From Fretibacterium sp. (lineage in GTDB: Bacteria; Synergistota; Synergistia; Synergistales; Aminobacteriaceae): 8,628 bases of DNA. Each line of letters starts with the position of its first letter. The first letter of the stretch is position 1. The DNA lies in the NCBI GenBank assembly GCA_016280565.1, contig JAEEGY010000117.1, forward strand, positions 1 to 8,628, given 5' to 3'. The notes beneath the pieces are model-generated. The model was not told where the DNA came from and ran no database searches. It worked only from the letters and a program-made list of their open reading frames with translations. Below are positions 1 through 7,230 of this stretch, piece after piece. A program made the position numbers and the translations under genes.

Positions 1-1
1 C

Positions 2-1114
2 CCGGACCCGCTGTGCCTCTGCCCCGCCCTGCACGCACGCTGGCTGCTTGCAAATGCTCCGGAGCGGAAAAAGATATGCAAGTTTATGCACAATGCCCCC
101 TACATCCTTCTGAGGCTGGCAGGGCTGAAGGGCAAGGACGCCTTCATCGACTGGGGGGCGATGTCCGGCTGGGGGCTGGGCTACGATGTCACAAAAAAAT
201 GCTGGTCTGGTGAACAGCTAAAAATTTTAGGGATCGACCCTGCGCTTATGCCCCGCATCGTTCGGCCGTGGGACATCGTGGGCGGACTGTCCAGTGAGGC
301 CGCAGAAAAAACGGGGTTCCCCGCGGGTATCCCCGTCTGTGCGGGAGCCGGGGACACCATGCAGTCGCTTCTGGCCTGTGGGGTCTTTGCGCCGGGGCAC
401 GCGGTGGACGTGGCGGGGACGTGTTCTATGTTCTGCATCTCAACGGACGGCATCGTGCCTGACCTCAGCCAGCGTGGCAACGACCTGATCTTCAACAGCG
501 GGACCTTGCCGGGCACATACTTCTATTGGGGCTTCGTGCGGACGGGAGGTCTGGCTCTGCGCTGGTTCCGTGACAACGTGTGCGGACGCCCCGGGGACGA
601 CGCCTGCTATGCCCGCCTCAGCGAAGGGGCCGCGAAGGTCCCCGCCGGAGCCAATGGCGTGCGCTTCCTGCCCTGGCTGACCGGAGGCCCCAAGGGCTAT
701 GAGGACGTGCACGGCTGCTTCCTCAATATGACCATGGACACGGACCAGTCCGTCCTGTGGCGCGCTGTCCTTGAGGCCATTGCAGGCGAGTACGGAGAGA
801 TCGCCGGACGGTGCCGGAAAGCGGGCACACCGGTGGATCGCGTCATCATCACAGAAGGTGGAAGCCGCGATCCCCTGTGGAACCAGATCAAGGCAGACCG
901 TATCCATGCGGAGACTCTGACGCTTCAGACCGGCGGAGCCCTGGCGGTCAACGCTCTGCTGGGGGCCTACGCGGCGGGGGATGTCGCAGACGGCGAGGAG
1001 GGGCTGAGAGCGGCCCTGCGCCGGGGCCTGCGTGAGACCGGGCATTTCGTTCCCCAGCCCGTTGAGGATACCGGCTCCATTGAAGAGATATTGCCTGCAG
1101 CGCTTTTTAAATAA
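2..1114 (+). CDS. FGGY-family carbohydrate kinase, 5'-truncated by window edge
   Basis: This is the C-terminal 370 residues of an FGGY sugar/polyol kinase, which phosphorylates a sugar or polyol with ATP in the cytoplasm. The frame is open from base 2, and the residues before the first ATG (base 86) continue a family-like sequence, so the gene starts outside the window and that ATG is internal. Full-length members are about 500 residues, so roughly 130 N-terminal residues are missing. Visible landmarks are the AGAGDT motif, whose Asp (visible residue 118, codon at 353-355) matches the family's catalytic base, the following VAGTCS stretch, and the C-terminal EGGSRDPLWNQIKAD segment (about residues 284-298) that belongs to the ATP-binding domain. 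The inter-domain segment with GYDV and LGIDP resembles xylulokinase-like members. The substrate cannot be named because no sugar pathway gene is in view. sbcD follows after 14 bases on the same strand, so co-transcription is likely. Confidence 0.9.
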   Translation, partial: PDPLCLCPALHARWLLANAPERKKICKFMHNAPYILLRLAGLKGKDAFIDWGAMSGWGLGYDVTKKCWSGEQLKILGIDPALMPRIVRPWDIVGGLSSEAAEKTGFPAGIPVCAGAGDTMQSLLACGVFAPGHAVDVAGTCSMFCISTDGIVPDLSQRGNDLIFNSGTLPGTYFYWGFVRTGGLALRWFRDNVCGRPGDDACYARLSEGAAKVPAGANGVRFLPWLTGGPKGYEDVHGCFLNMTMDTDQSVLWRAVLEAIAGEYGEIAGRCRKAGTPVDRVIITEGGSRDPLWNQIKADRIHAETLTLQTGGALAVNALLGAYAAGDVADGEEGLRAALRRGLRETGHFVPQPVEDTGSIEEILPAALFK

Positions 1115-1122
1115 ATGAGAAT

Positions 1123-1136
1123 ATCCTCATGAGGAT
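1123..1136. repeat. 14-base perfect palindrome spanning the sbcD start codon
   Basis: ATCCTCATGAGGAT reads the same on both strands, and the sbcD ATG (1129-1131) lies at its centre. In RNA it could form a five-pair stem (AUCCU/AGGAU) with the CAUG containing the start in the loop. No clear Shine-Dalgarno sequence lies upstream. The palindrome may be an operator, a translational hairpin or chance; the sequence alone does not decide. Confidence 0.5.
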
Positions 1137-2397
1137 CCTTCACACGTCCGACTGGCACATCGGCCGTTCCCTGTATGGCAAAAAGCGCTACGCAGAAATG
1201 GAGGCGTTTTTGGCGTGGCTGGAGAAGACCATCGCGGACAGGGGCGTGGACGTGCTCCTGATAGCGGGGGACATCTTCGACACCACGACACCCTCCAACC
1301 AGGCTCAGGAACTGTACTACCGTTTTCTCCAACGTCTGGCGGGCTCCCGAGGGGGCCCGCCGTCTTCGTGCCGCGATGTGGTGATCATCGCCGGCAATCA
1401 CGACTCTCCCACCTTTCTTGACGCTCCTAAAAAACTTCTTGGCCTCCTGAATATCCACGTGAGGGGCCAGGCCGTTGCTCCTGATGAAGAAGTTCTGCTC
1501 CTGCACGGCACTGGCTCTCAGCCGGAGCTGATCGTCTGCGCCGTCCCTTACCTGCACGACCGCGACGTCCGCACAGTGGAAGCGGGGGAGGAAATTCAGG
1601 ACCGGCAGCGGGCCCTGATCCAGGGCATCTCCCGCCATTACGCCGCTGTCCTTGGGCGTGCCTGCGAGCTTCAGAGCCAGACCGGTGCGCCCATCGTCCT
1701 CATGGGACACCTCTTCGTCACGGGAGGAGCCCCCGCTGTGGAAGGGGACGGCGTGCGCGAACTTTACGCCGGAGCGCAGGTCCAGCTTCGGCTTGACGAG
1801 CTGTTGCCGCCCAGTCTCTCCCCCCATGTCAGTTACACGGCCCTTGGACACCTTCATGTCCCTCAGCGCGTAGGGGGAGAATGTGCGCGTTACAGCGGTT
1901 CCCCCATCCCCATGGGTTTTGGCGAGGCCGGCCAGCAGAAGTCCGTCTGCCTGGTGGAGATGGGGGAAGGGAAGGCTCCCTCCGTCGAGCTCCTTCCTGT
2001 GCCCCTGTTCCAACAGCTTGAGCGCGTGAGTGGAAACTGGGAGAGCATCGAGCGTCAGTTGACGGAACTGCGGTTATCGGGGGCGTCCGCCTGGGTCGAG
2101 GTGACTTACGAGGGGGAAGGGCCCCAAATGGGGGTCCCCGATCTGCAGGACCGGATCAACCATTGTCTGGAGGACTGCCCCGGCCTTGAGCTGCTCTGTA
2201 CACGCGACGAGGCCCGCATCCGCCAGACTCTTGAGGGACGCGGCGGGCTCTCCGGCGGGGCAGGGCTGGACGAACTGTCGCCCGTCGAAGTGTTTGAGCG
2301 CCGGCTGGAGGCCGTTCCCGAGGAGCAGCGGGAGGAGCTGAGGCGCACTTACCATGAGGCGCTGGCGTTGCTGTCGGAGGAGGGGGACGGCCTGTGA
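1129..2397 (+). CDS. sbcD: SbcD, nuclease subunit of the SbcCD (Mre11-Rad50-like) complex
   Basis: This is a calcineurin-like metallophosphoesterase of 422 residues and the Mn-dependent nuclease subunit of SbcCD, which cuts DNA hairpins and protein-blocked ends at the chromosome. All phosphoesterase motifs are present: SDWHIG (D8, H10), GDIFD (D48, D51), GNHDS (N90, H91), MGH (H194) and LGHLH (H241, H243), so the active site looks intact. The rest is the capping and SbcC-interacting C-terminal region, which is less conserved. Length is close to E. coli SbcD (about 400 residues). The loop before GNHDS, around residues 71-80, is about six residues longer than in E. coli SbcD and is encoded by a GC-rich inverted repeat. 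No good Shine-Dalgarno sequence precedes the ATG at 1129, which sits in a 14-base palindrome, so translation may depend on ribosomes finishing the kinase gene. Its end overlaps sbcC by four bases. Confidence 0.96.
   Translation: MRILHTSDWHIGRSLYGKKRYAEMEAFLAWLEKTIADRGVDVLLIAGDIFDTTTPSNQAQELYYRFLQRLAGSRGGPPSSCRDVVIIAGNHDSPTFLDAPKKLLGLLNIHVRGQAVAPDEEVLLLHGTGSQPELIVCAVPYLHDRDVRTVEAGEEIQDRQRALIQGISRHYAAVLGRACELQSQTGAPIVLMGHLFVTGGAPAVEGDGVRELYAGAQVQLRLDELLPPSLSPHVSYTALGHLHVPQRVGGECARYSGSPIPMGFGEAGQQKSVCLVEMGEGKAPSVELLPVPLFQQLERVSGNWESIERQLTELRLSGASAWVEVTYEGEGPQMGVPDLQDRINHCLEDCPGLELLCTRDEARIRQTLEGRGGLSGGAGLDELSPVEVFERRLEAVPEEQREELRRTYHEALALLSEEGDGL
1338..1361. repeat. GC-rich inverted repeat inside sbcD
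   Basis: GGCGGGC (1338-1344) and GCCCGCC (1355-1361) are perfect 7-base inverted arms around a 10-base spacer that itself holds CCC-GA-GGG. It encodes the extra loop GSRGGPP ahead of the GNHDS motif. It is in frame and does not disrupt the protein. Confidence 0.6.
2376..2386 (+). promoter_or_regulatory. Strong ribosome binding site for sbcC
   Basis: GGAGGAGGGGG lies inside the last codons of sbcD and ends seven bases before the GTG at 2394. It decides in favour of this GTG start, which overlaps the sbcD stop codon, and explains efficient re-initiation for a 1:1-type complex. Confidence 0.75.
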
Positions 2398-4934
2398 AAA
2401 TTTTAGAGATACGCCTCAAAAACCTCAACTCGCTGAGGGGCGAGTGGCGGGTGGACCTGACACATCCGGCCTTCACGGGCGACGGGCTCTTCGCCGTCAC
2501 GGGCCCCACCGGCGCGGGCAAGACGACGCTCTTCGACGCCGTGTGCCTTGCCCTCTATGGACGGACGCCGCGCCTTGGAAAGATCAGCAGCGAGTCCAAC
2601 GAGATCATGTCGCGCCGCACCGGCGAATGTCTGGCACAGGTCACGTTCAGCGCGAAGGGAAAGACCTGGCTCTGCCGCTGGGGCCAGCGCCGTGCCCGGG
2701 GAAAGGAGCGGGGCAAGCTCCAGGAGGCCTTTCACGAGCTCGCTCGCGCGGACACGGGGGAGATCCTCGCGTCGACCCGCAGGGAAACGCCCCGTCAGGT
2801 GGAGGAGATCACGGGAATGGACTTCGAGCGGTTCACCCGCGCCGCGCTCCTGGCGCAGGGACGGTTCGACGCCTTCCTCAAGGCGGGGAAGGACGAACGG
2901 GCTAAGACCCTGGAGATGATCACGGGCACGGAGCTCTACAGCCGGATATCCCAGCGCGTCTTCGCCCGCTGCAAGGAGGAACGGGCAAAACTGGAGGCCC
3001 TTGAGGCCCGTCGCGGGGCTCTGACTCCCCCCTCTCCGGAGGAGGAGGAAGCGGCACGTCTGGAGCTGGAACACGCAGAGGCAGAGGCCGCCGCCAGAAG
3101 TGCGGAGCACGAGAAGACGCGGGGGACCCTGACGGGCCTGACAAACCTGGAGGCCCTTCAGGCGGAGCTGAAAACCCGGGAGGCGGAACTTCCACAGCTT
3201 CGGGAAGCAGCGTCCAAAGGGGCAGCCCGGCTGGCGGCGGCGGAAAAGGCCCGGTCGGACGCACGGGAAGCGCTCGAACGTGAGGCCCCGCTGCTGCAGA
3301 GGGTACGCGCTATCGACCAGTCCCTGGCCATCAGCGCAAAACCCGTTCAGGAGGCGGAGGAACGGTACGCCCGGGGAGCGTCGGATATAAAGAAGCGGCG
3401 CTCGGAACGGGCGCGGCTGGAGGAGGCTAAAAAGAAAGCCGGTGAAGAGTTGGCGCGTGCCCGTCATGCGCGGGAGGAGCTTGAGGTGCAGCTCCACGCG
3501 GCGGGAGAGGCCCTGCGCCGGGCGGAGGAGGAGCTTACCCAGCTCCTGGCCGGGAAGCTCCTGCGCGAGTACCGGGCTGAACGTGAAGCTCTTCAGCGCG
3601 AGCTGCTGCTCCAGATGAAGATCCTCAGCCTGGAGGAGGAGCGGAAACAGCTTCACGAGGGGCAGCCCTGCCCGCTCTGCGGTTCAAAGGATCACCCCTG
3701 GGCGGAGGGCTTCACGCCGGAGGTGAAGGGGACTGAGAAGGCCATCCAGGACCTCGGCGCGTTCATTGGGCGCGCGGAACGGCTTGAGACAAGTGTAACA
3801 AAGCTGAAGGAGCAGGAGGCTCTTGTCCGTGCGGCGCTGGCCCGGGGCGAGGGGGACGTTCAGGCGGCCGCGGCGCGGGAGGAAGCGGCGCAGGAGACCC
3901 TCACCCGCTGCGCGGCGGAACTTCAGGCCCAGGAGGCGTCCCTTGCAGACGAAGAGGCGCGTCTTAAGACCCTGCGTGCGGAGGTCGAGAGTATCCGTGG
4001 CGAACGGGCAGCCCTCTACGGCCAGCGTGTGCCGGACAGGGAGGAAGCGCGGCTGAAAGCGGCGGTCCAGGAGGCGGAGAAGGAGGAGGCCCGGGCACGG
4101 GAAGTATCTGTCGCTCTGGGGCAGGCGGCGGTCCAGGCGGAGGCGGCGGCGCGTCTCCTTCGGGAACGTATGGAGCGGCAGTCGGAGGAACTGAGGGGGG
4201 CGATGGAAGGCGCGCCGTCGTTCCCGGCGGTTCTGGCGTCCGTCAAGGCCCGCTTTTCTGAAGAGGAGCAGCAGCTTAAGGAAGTTCAGGAGCGCGTCTT
4301 TCACCTAAAAGAGACGCTGCGCCGGGGAGAGGAGCTGCGCCAGGCGCTGGGGGAGCTTGCCGGACAGTGCGAAGCCCAGGCAAAGGAGGCGGCCCGCTGG
4401 GCGGACCTGAACGCCCTCATCGGCTCGGCCGAGGGGCAGAAGTACAGCGTCTTCGCCCAAAAGCTGACGCTGGACCTTGTGGTGGCCCACGCCAACCGGC
4501 AGCTCCAAAAGATGAGCAGCCGCTACCTTCTCGTCACTCAAGAGGAGTTTGGAGGGGCGGGAGAGCTCCCCGGCGACCCGCTGGCGCTCAGTGTGATCGA
4601 CGGAGAGCAGGCCGGAGAGGTCCGCCCCACGGCCAACCTCTCCGGCGGGGAGAGCTTCATCGTCAGTTTGGCTCTGGCTCTTGGCCTCTCACAGCTCTCC
4701 GGCCGGCGGACGCGGGTGGACTCGCTCTTCCTGGACGAGGGGTTTGGAGCTCTGGACGAGGAGGCGCTGGAGATGGCCCTGAGCGCTCTGAGCGAGGTTC
4801 GCCGCGAGGGGCGGATGATCGGCATCATCTCCCACGTGCAGGCTTTAAAGGAACGTATCCCCACCCAGATCCAGGTCATCCCCCGCTCCAATGGCACCAG
4901 CGTCCTCTCCGGGCCCGGCTGCACGGAGGGATAA
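2394..4934 (+). CDS. sbcC: SbcC, ATPase/coiled-coil subunit of the SbcCD complex
   Basis: This is an SMC/Rad50-type ATPase of 846 residues that partners SbcD, using ATP to clamp DNA and gate the nuclease. In order: N-terminal ABC half with Walker A GPTGAGKT (37-44) and Q-loop Gln155 in LLAQGRF; a long Glu/Ala/Arg-rich coiled coil from about 180; the zinc hook CPLC (426-429); the returning coiled coil to about 690; then the C-terminal ABC half with signature LSGGE (749-753), Walker B FLDEGFG (D781, E782) and switch His814 in ISHVQ. Every catalytic element is present. It is shorter than E. coli SbcC (about 1,050 residues), which implies shorter coiled-coil arms. The start is GTG at 2394, overlapping the sbcD stop as GTGA, with a very strong Shine-Dalgarno run seven bases upstream, so the two subunits are translationally coupled. 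The large antisense open frames here are by-products of the purine-rich, GC-rich coiled-coil codons. Confidence 0.96.
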   Translation: MKILEIRLKNLNSLRGEWRVDLTHPAFTGDGLFAVTGPTGAGKTTLFDAVCLALYGRTPRLGKISSESNEIMSRRTGECLAQVTFSAKGKTWLCRWGQRRARGKERGKLQEAFHELARADTGEILASTRRETPRQVEEITGMDFERFTRAALLAQGRFDAFLKAGKDERAKTLEMITGTELYSRISQRVFARCKEERAKLEALEARRGALTPPSPEEEEAARLELEHAEAEAAARSAEHEKTRGTLTGLTNLEALQAELKTREAELPQLREAASKGAARLAAAEKARSDAREALEREAPLLQRVRAIDQSLAISAKPVQEAEERYARGASDIKKRRSERARLEEAKKKAGEELARARHAREELEVQLHAAGEALRRAEEELTQLLAGKLLREYRAEREALQRELLLQMKILSLEEERKQLHEGQPCPLCGSKDHPWAEGFTPEVKGTEKAIQDLGAFIGRAERLETSVTKLKEQEALVRAALARGEGDVQAAAAREEAAQETLTRCAAELQAQEASLADEEARLKTLRAEVESIRGERAALYGQRVPDREEARLKAAVQEAEKEEARAREVSVALGQAAVQAEAAARLLRERMERQSEELRGAMEGAPSFPAVLASVKARFSEEEQQLKEVQERVFHLKETLRRGEELRQALGELAGQCEAQAKEAARWADLNALIGSAEGQKYSVFAQKLTLDLVVAHANRQLQKMSSRYLLVTQEEFGGAGELPGDPLALSVIDGEQAGEVRPTANLSGGESFIVSLALALGLSQLSGRRTRVDSLFLDEGFGALDEEALEMALSALSEVRREGRMIGIISHVQALKERIPTQIQVIPRSNGTSVLSGPGCTEG

Positions 4935-4937
4935 AGC

Positions 4938-4953
4938 GGAAGTTACAGCTTCC
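4938..4953. terminator. Small stem-loop between convergent sbcC and hemB ends
   Basis: GGAAG (4938-4942), a 6-base loop, then CTTCC (4949-4953) lies across the 8-base gap and the hemB stop. A longer imperfect alternative pairs 4949-4957 with 4979-4988. Neither has a U-run, so this is at best a weak bidirectional terminator. Confidence 0.2.
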
Positions 4954-5917
4954 CCTCGCGCATCCACTCCGCAAGGGAGAGGGCGAAGTAGGTGATGAGG
5001 ATGTCCGCGCCGGCCCGTGCCTGGCAGATCGCCGCCTCGGAGACCACGCGCTGCTCATCCAGCCAGCCGTTGGCAGAGGCTGCCTTGATCATGGAATACT
5101 CGCCGCTGACGGAGTAGGACCCCACGGGCACACAGGTACGCTCCTTCACAGCGCGGAGCACGTCGAGGTAGGGCAGGCCGGGCTTGACCATGATCATGTC
5201 CGCTCCCTCGTCCACGTCGAGCTGCGCTTCCCTCAGGGCCTCCCGCACATTGCGCGGGTCCATCTGGTAGCCCCGCCGGTCCCCAAACGCCGGGGCTGAG
5301 CCCGCCGCCTCCCGGAAGGGGCCGTAGAACGCGGAGGCGTACTTCACCGCGTAGGAGAAGATGAGCGTGTCCTGAAGCCCTGCTCCGTCCAGGGCGGAAC
5401 GGATGGCGCCCACTCGCCCGTCCATCATGTCGGAGGGGGCCACGATGTCCGCACCGGCCCGCGCCTGGGACACGGCCGTCTTTGCCAGGATATCCAGCGT
5501 CGGGTCGTTGTCCACCGTATCTCCCTTCAGGACGCCGCAGTGGCCGTGGGATGTGTACTCGCACAGGCAGACGTCGCCGATGACCGTGAGATCGGGGAAT
5601 TCCTTTTTGGCCACGTGCATGGCCTGTTGGGCGATCCCGTCCTCGGCCCACGCGCCGCTGCCCTCCGGGTCCTTGTGCTCTGGCACGCCAAAGAGCAGCA
5701 CGCCGCCGATCCCGGCCCGCGCTGCCTGCTCCAGGACGCGGGGCAGGGTATCCGGGCTCCAGCGTTTCTGTCCCGGCATGGCCGGGATGTCCTCTGCGAT
5801 GTTCTTCCCCTCCCGGACAAAGACCGGGTAGACCAGCATGGAGGGCGAGAGCCGCGTCTCGCTCACCATATCCCGAATCGCCTGCGTGCGCCTCAGCCTT
5901 CTTGGCCGGATGTTCAT
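4943..5917 (-). CDS. hemB: HemB, porphobilinogen synthase (delta-aminolevulinate dehydratase)
   Basis: The enzyme condenses two 5-aminolevulinate molecules into porphobilinogen, the first common pyrrole of haem, sirohaem and cobamides; it is cytosolic and usually a homo-octamer. The product is 324 residues from the ATG at 5917, the normal length. Key sites are intact: the cysteine-rich metal site DVCLCEYTSHGHCG (C117, C119, C127), which marks the zinc-dependent type rather than the Asp-rich magnesium type; substrate lysines K192 in SYAVKYAS and K245 in MVKPGLP; and the conserved APSDMMDGRV, FGDRRGYQMDP and GEYSMIKAA stretches. The same frame also has a TTG two codons upstream (5923). AGGA at 5930-5933 is 6 bases from that TTG but 12 from the ATG, so either start is possible. 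It stands alone: no other tetrapyrrole gene is in view. It converges with sbcC, leaving 8 bases between stops, and appears to be driven from its own promoter at about 5960. Confidence 0.97.
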   Translation of the reverse strand: MNIRPRRLRRTQAIRDMVSETRLSPSMLVYPVFVREGKNIAEDIPAMPGQKRWSPDTLPRVLEQAARAGIGGVLLFGVPEHKDPEGSGAWAEDGIAQQAMHVAKKEFPDLTVIGDVCLCEYTSHGHCGVLKGDTVDNDPTLDILAKTAVSQARAGADIVAPSDMMDGRVGAIRSALDGAGLQDTLIFSYAVKYASAFYGPFREAAGSAPAFGDRRGYQMDPRNVREALREAQLDVDEGADMIMVKPGLPYLDVLRAVKERTCVPVGSYSVSGEYSMIKAASANGWLDEQRVVSEAAICQARAGADILITYFALSLAEWMREGKL

Positions 5918-5929
5918 CAGCAAAACAGA

Positions 5930-5933
5930 TCCT
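5930..5933 (-). promoter_or_regulatory. Ribosome binding site of hemB
   Basis: AGGA, within AAGAAAGGA on the - strand. Its spacing is six bases to a TTG at 5923 and twelve to the ATG at 5917, so spacing favours TTG while codon preference and family alignment favour ATG. The choice changes only two residues. Confidence 0.5.
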
Positions 5934-5958
5934 TTCTTAAAATCGATATCTGCCTGTT

Positions 5959-5986
5959 ATTATACGCTGGCGGAGGATTTAGTCTC
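5959..5986 (-). promoter_or_regulatory. Putative sigma-70 type promoter of hemB
   Basis: The - strand has a perfect TATAAT at 5964-5959. At the correct distance upstream the -35 region is weak (GAGACT at 5986-5981, 16-base spacer), so it may need an activator or rely on the -10 box. Transcription would start about 30 bases before hemB, leaving a short leader with its ribosome site. Judged from sequence only. Confidence 0.5.
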
Positions 5987-6022
5987 TCCCAGGCATCCTT
6001 ATTGACTATAGTCCACAGAAGC

Positions 6023-6041
6023 CACAGGGCTACGCCGTGTG
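6023..6041. terminator. Imperfect hairpin after the ABC operon, possible weak terminator
   Basis: CACA-x-GGC, a 3-base loop, then GCC-x-TGTG gives seven pairs with one mismatch. It lies five bases after the stop codon of the ABC ATPase gene on the - strand. It lacks a following U-run, so termination would be weak and some read-through into hemB is possible. Confidence 0.25.
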
Positions 6042-6045
6042 CGAT

Positions 6046-7230
6046 TCAATTTACAGCACGGGCCGCCTCGGACCTGAGGGTGATCTCGATGCGGTTCTTC
6101 CCGTCCAGGTAACGGTATTCTATCTTCTGGGCGATCTTCTTCAGCATCGTTATCCCAAGGTGCACGTTCTCCTCGTCCTCGCCGGTGGTATGGAAGGGAT
6201 TGAACTCCTTTCCTCCGCCGCTGACGGAGATGTTCGTCGAGTCGGCCGATTCCGAGTAGGAAACGTCGATGACGATATCCACCGGTTCCGCGTTCCACGC
6301 CGGGAGACGGCCTGTGGCCCCCGCGGGGAGAGCCCCTGCCTCTCCATAGCACCCGGCGAGCATCTCATAGACCAGCTCCTCGCAGCAAAGCTGCAAACGA
6401 TAGGCAAGTTTTGAACTTAAGCCGTACTTCTCGGCGAAAAGGTGGATGCCGCCCTGCATTTCCAACAGGTCGAAATCCCGCCGTTTGATGGCGTAATTGA
6501 AGTATTTCATCCTGTGGATGAACGCGGCGGTCTTTTCCCGCCTGGGAGAATCGAAGATATCCTTCGGCGTCCCCTCCTCGTAAATGCCGCCGTCCGCCAG
6601 GAACAGGACACGGTTCGCCACCTCGCGGGCGAAGTTCATCTCGTGGGTGACGATGAGCATGGTCAGGTCCCGCTTGGCCAGCATACGGATCATGGCCAGG
6701 ACCTCGCCCACCATGGTGGGGTCCAGGGCGCTGGTCGGCTCATCGAAGAGCAGCACCTTCGGGTTCATCATGAGGCAGCGGCAGATGGCGATGCGCTGCT
6801 GCTGGCCGCCGGAGAGGATGGCGGGCATCGTGTGGGCCTTGGAGGGCAGGCCGACCCGGGACAGCCACTCCATGGCCATGTCCTCCGCCTCTGCCCTGGA
6901 CATCCCCAGGAGCCTGACGGGGGCAAGGCAAAGGTTGTCCATCACGTCAAGGTGGGAGAACAGACAAAACTTCTGATAGACCATCCCCATCTTCCGGCGG
7001 ATCTGGTTCACGTCCGCGCCTTTGGCCGTGATCTCCTCCCCGTCGATGAAGACCTGCCCCCTTTCGGGCGTCTCCAAAAGCTCAAGACAGCGCAGAAAGA
7101 CGCTCTTTCCGCAGCCGGAGCCGCCGATGATGGCGATGCGCTCCCCGGCTGCCACCGAGAGGTTGACATTTTGCAGCACCTGTAATGACCCAAAGGACTT
7201 GCACAGCCCTTTCACTTCGATCAGGTTCAT
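6046..7230 (-). CDS. Polar amino-acid ABC transporter ATPase fused to a C-terminal GHKL/RsbW-like domain
   Basis: The product has 394 residues in two parts. Residues 1-240 are a complete GlnQ/HisP-type ABC ATPase that powers amino-acid import at the inner face of the membrane: Walker A GGSGCGKS (36-43), Q-loop Gln86, signature LSGGQQQR (139-146), Walker [12 protein letters not shown] (D163, E164) and switch His196. Family members normally end near residue 240-250. Residues 241-394 are extra and resemble an anti-sigma-factor or HATPase_c domain: helix with EELVYEM (284-290) at the N-box position, a beta segment, [10 protein letters not shown] (337-346) at the G1-box position, [10 protein letters not shown] (357-366) at the G2-box position, and an ending [15 protein letters not shown] typical of the fold. 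The expected N-box Asn and G1 Asp are replaced, so nucleotide binding there is doubtful. The start is ATG at 7230, overlapping the permease stop (ATGA), with AGGGGG seven bases upstream. The ABC assignment is firm; the tail assignment is from remembered family pattern. Substrate unknown. Confidence 0.9.
   Translation of the reverse strand: MNLIEVKGLCKSFGSLQVLQNVNLSVAAGERIAIIGGSGCGKSVFLRCLELLETPERGQVFIDGEEITAKGADVNQIRRKMGMVYQKFCLFSHLDVMDNLCLAPVRLLGMSRAEAEDMAMEWLSRVGLPSKAHTMPAILSGGQQQRIAICRCLMMNPKVLLFDEPTSALDPTMVGEVLAMIRMLAKRDLTMLIVTHEMNFAREVANRVLFLADGGIYEEGTPKDIFDSPRREKTAAFIHRMKYFNYAIKRRDFDLLEMQGGIHLFAEKYGLSSKLAYRLQLCCEELVYEMLAGCYGEAGALPAGATGRLPAWNAEPVDIVIDVSYSESADSTNISVSGGGKEFNPFHTTGEDEENVHLGITMLKKIAQKIEYRYLDGKNRIEITLRSEAARAVN

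Noticed and set aside
1115..1132. Five-codon frame between the kinase and sbcD.
   Set aside because: Too short to call as a gene; kept only as part of the sbcD start observation.
967..2013. 348-codon antisense frame across the kinase end and sbcD.
   Set aside because: It lies opposite a gene with all metallophosphoesterase motifs and shows no family features; typical of GC-rich DNA.
2403..3656. 417-codon antisense open frame inside sbcC.
   Set aside because: It mirrors the coiled-coil codons, is rich in Leu/Arg/Pro without any recognisable motif, and sbcC is intact and clearly coding.
4367..5299. 310-codon + strand frame spanning the sbcC end and hemB.
   Set aside because: It crosses two real genes in other frames and has shadow-type composition.
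6013..6027. CCACAG direct repeat (two copies, 9-base period) in the hemB upstream gap.
   Set aside because: Two 6-base copies are expected by chance and there is no third copy or known box.
5924..6045. Searched the 122-base gap for a riboswitch, tRNA or small RNA.
   Set aside because: Only a promoter-like box and a weak hairpin are seen; it is too short for a cobalamin-type riboswitch and has no recognisable core.
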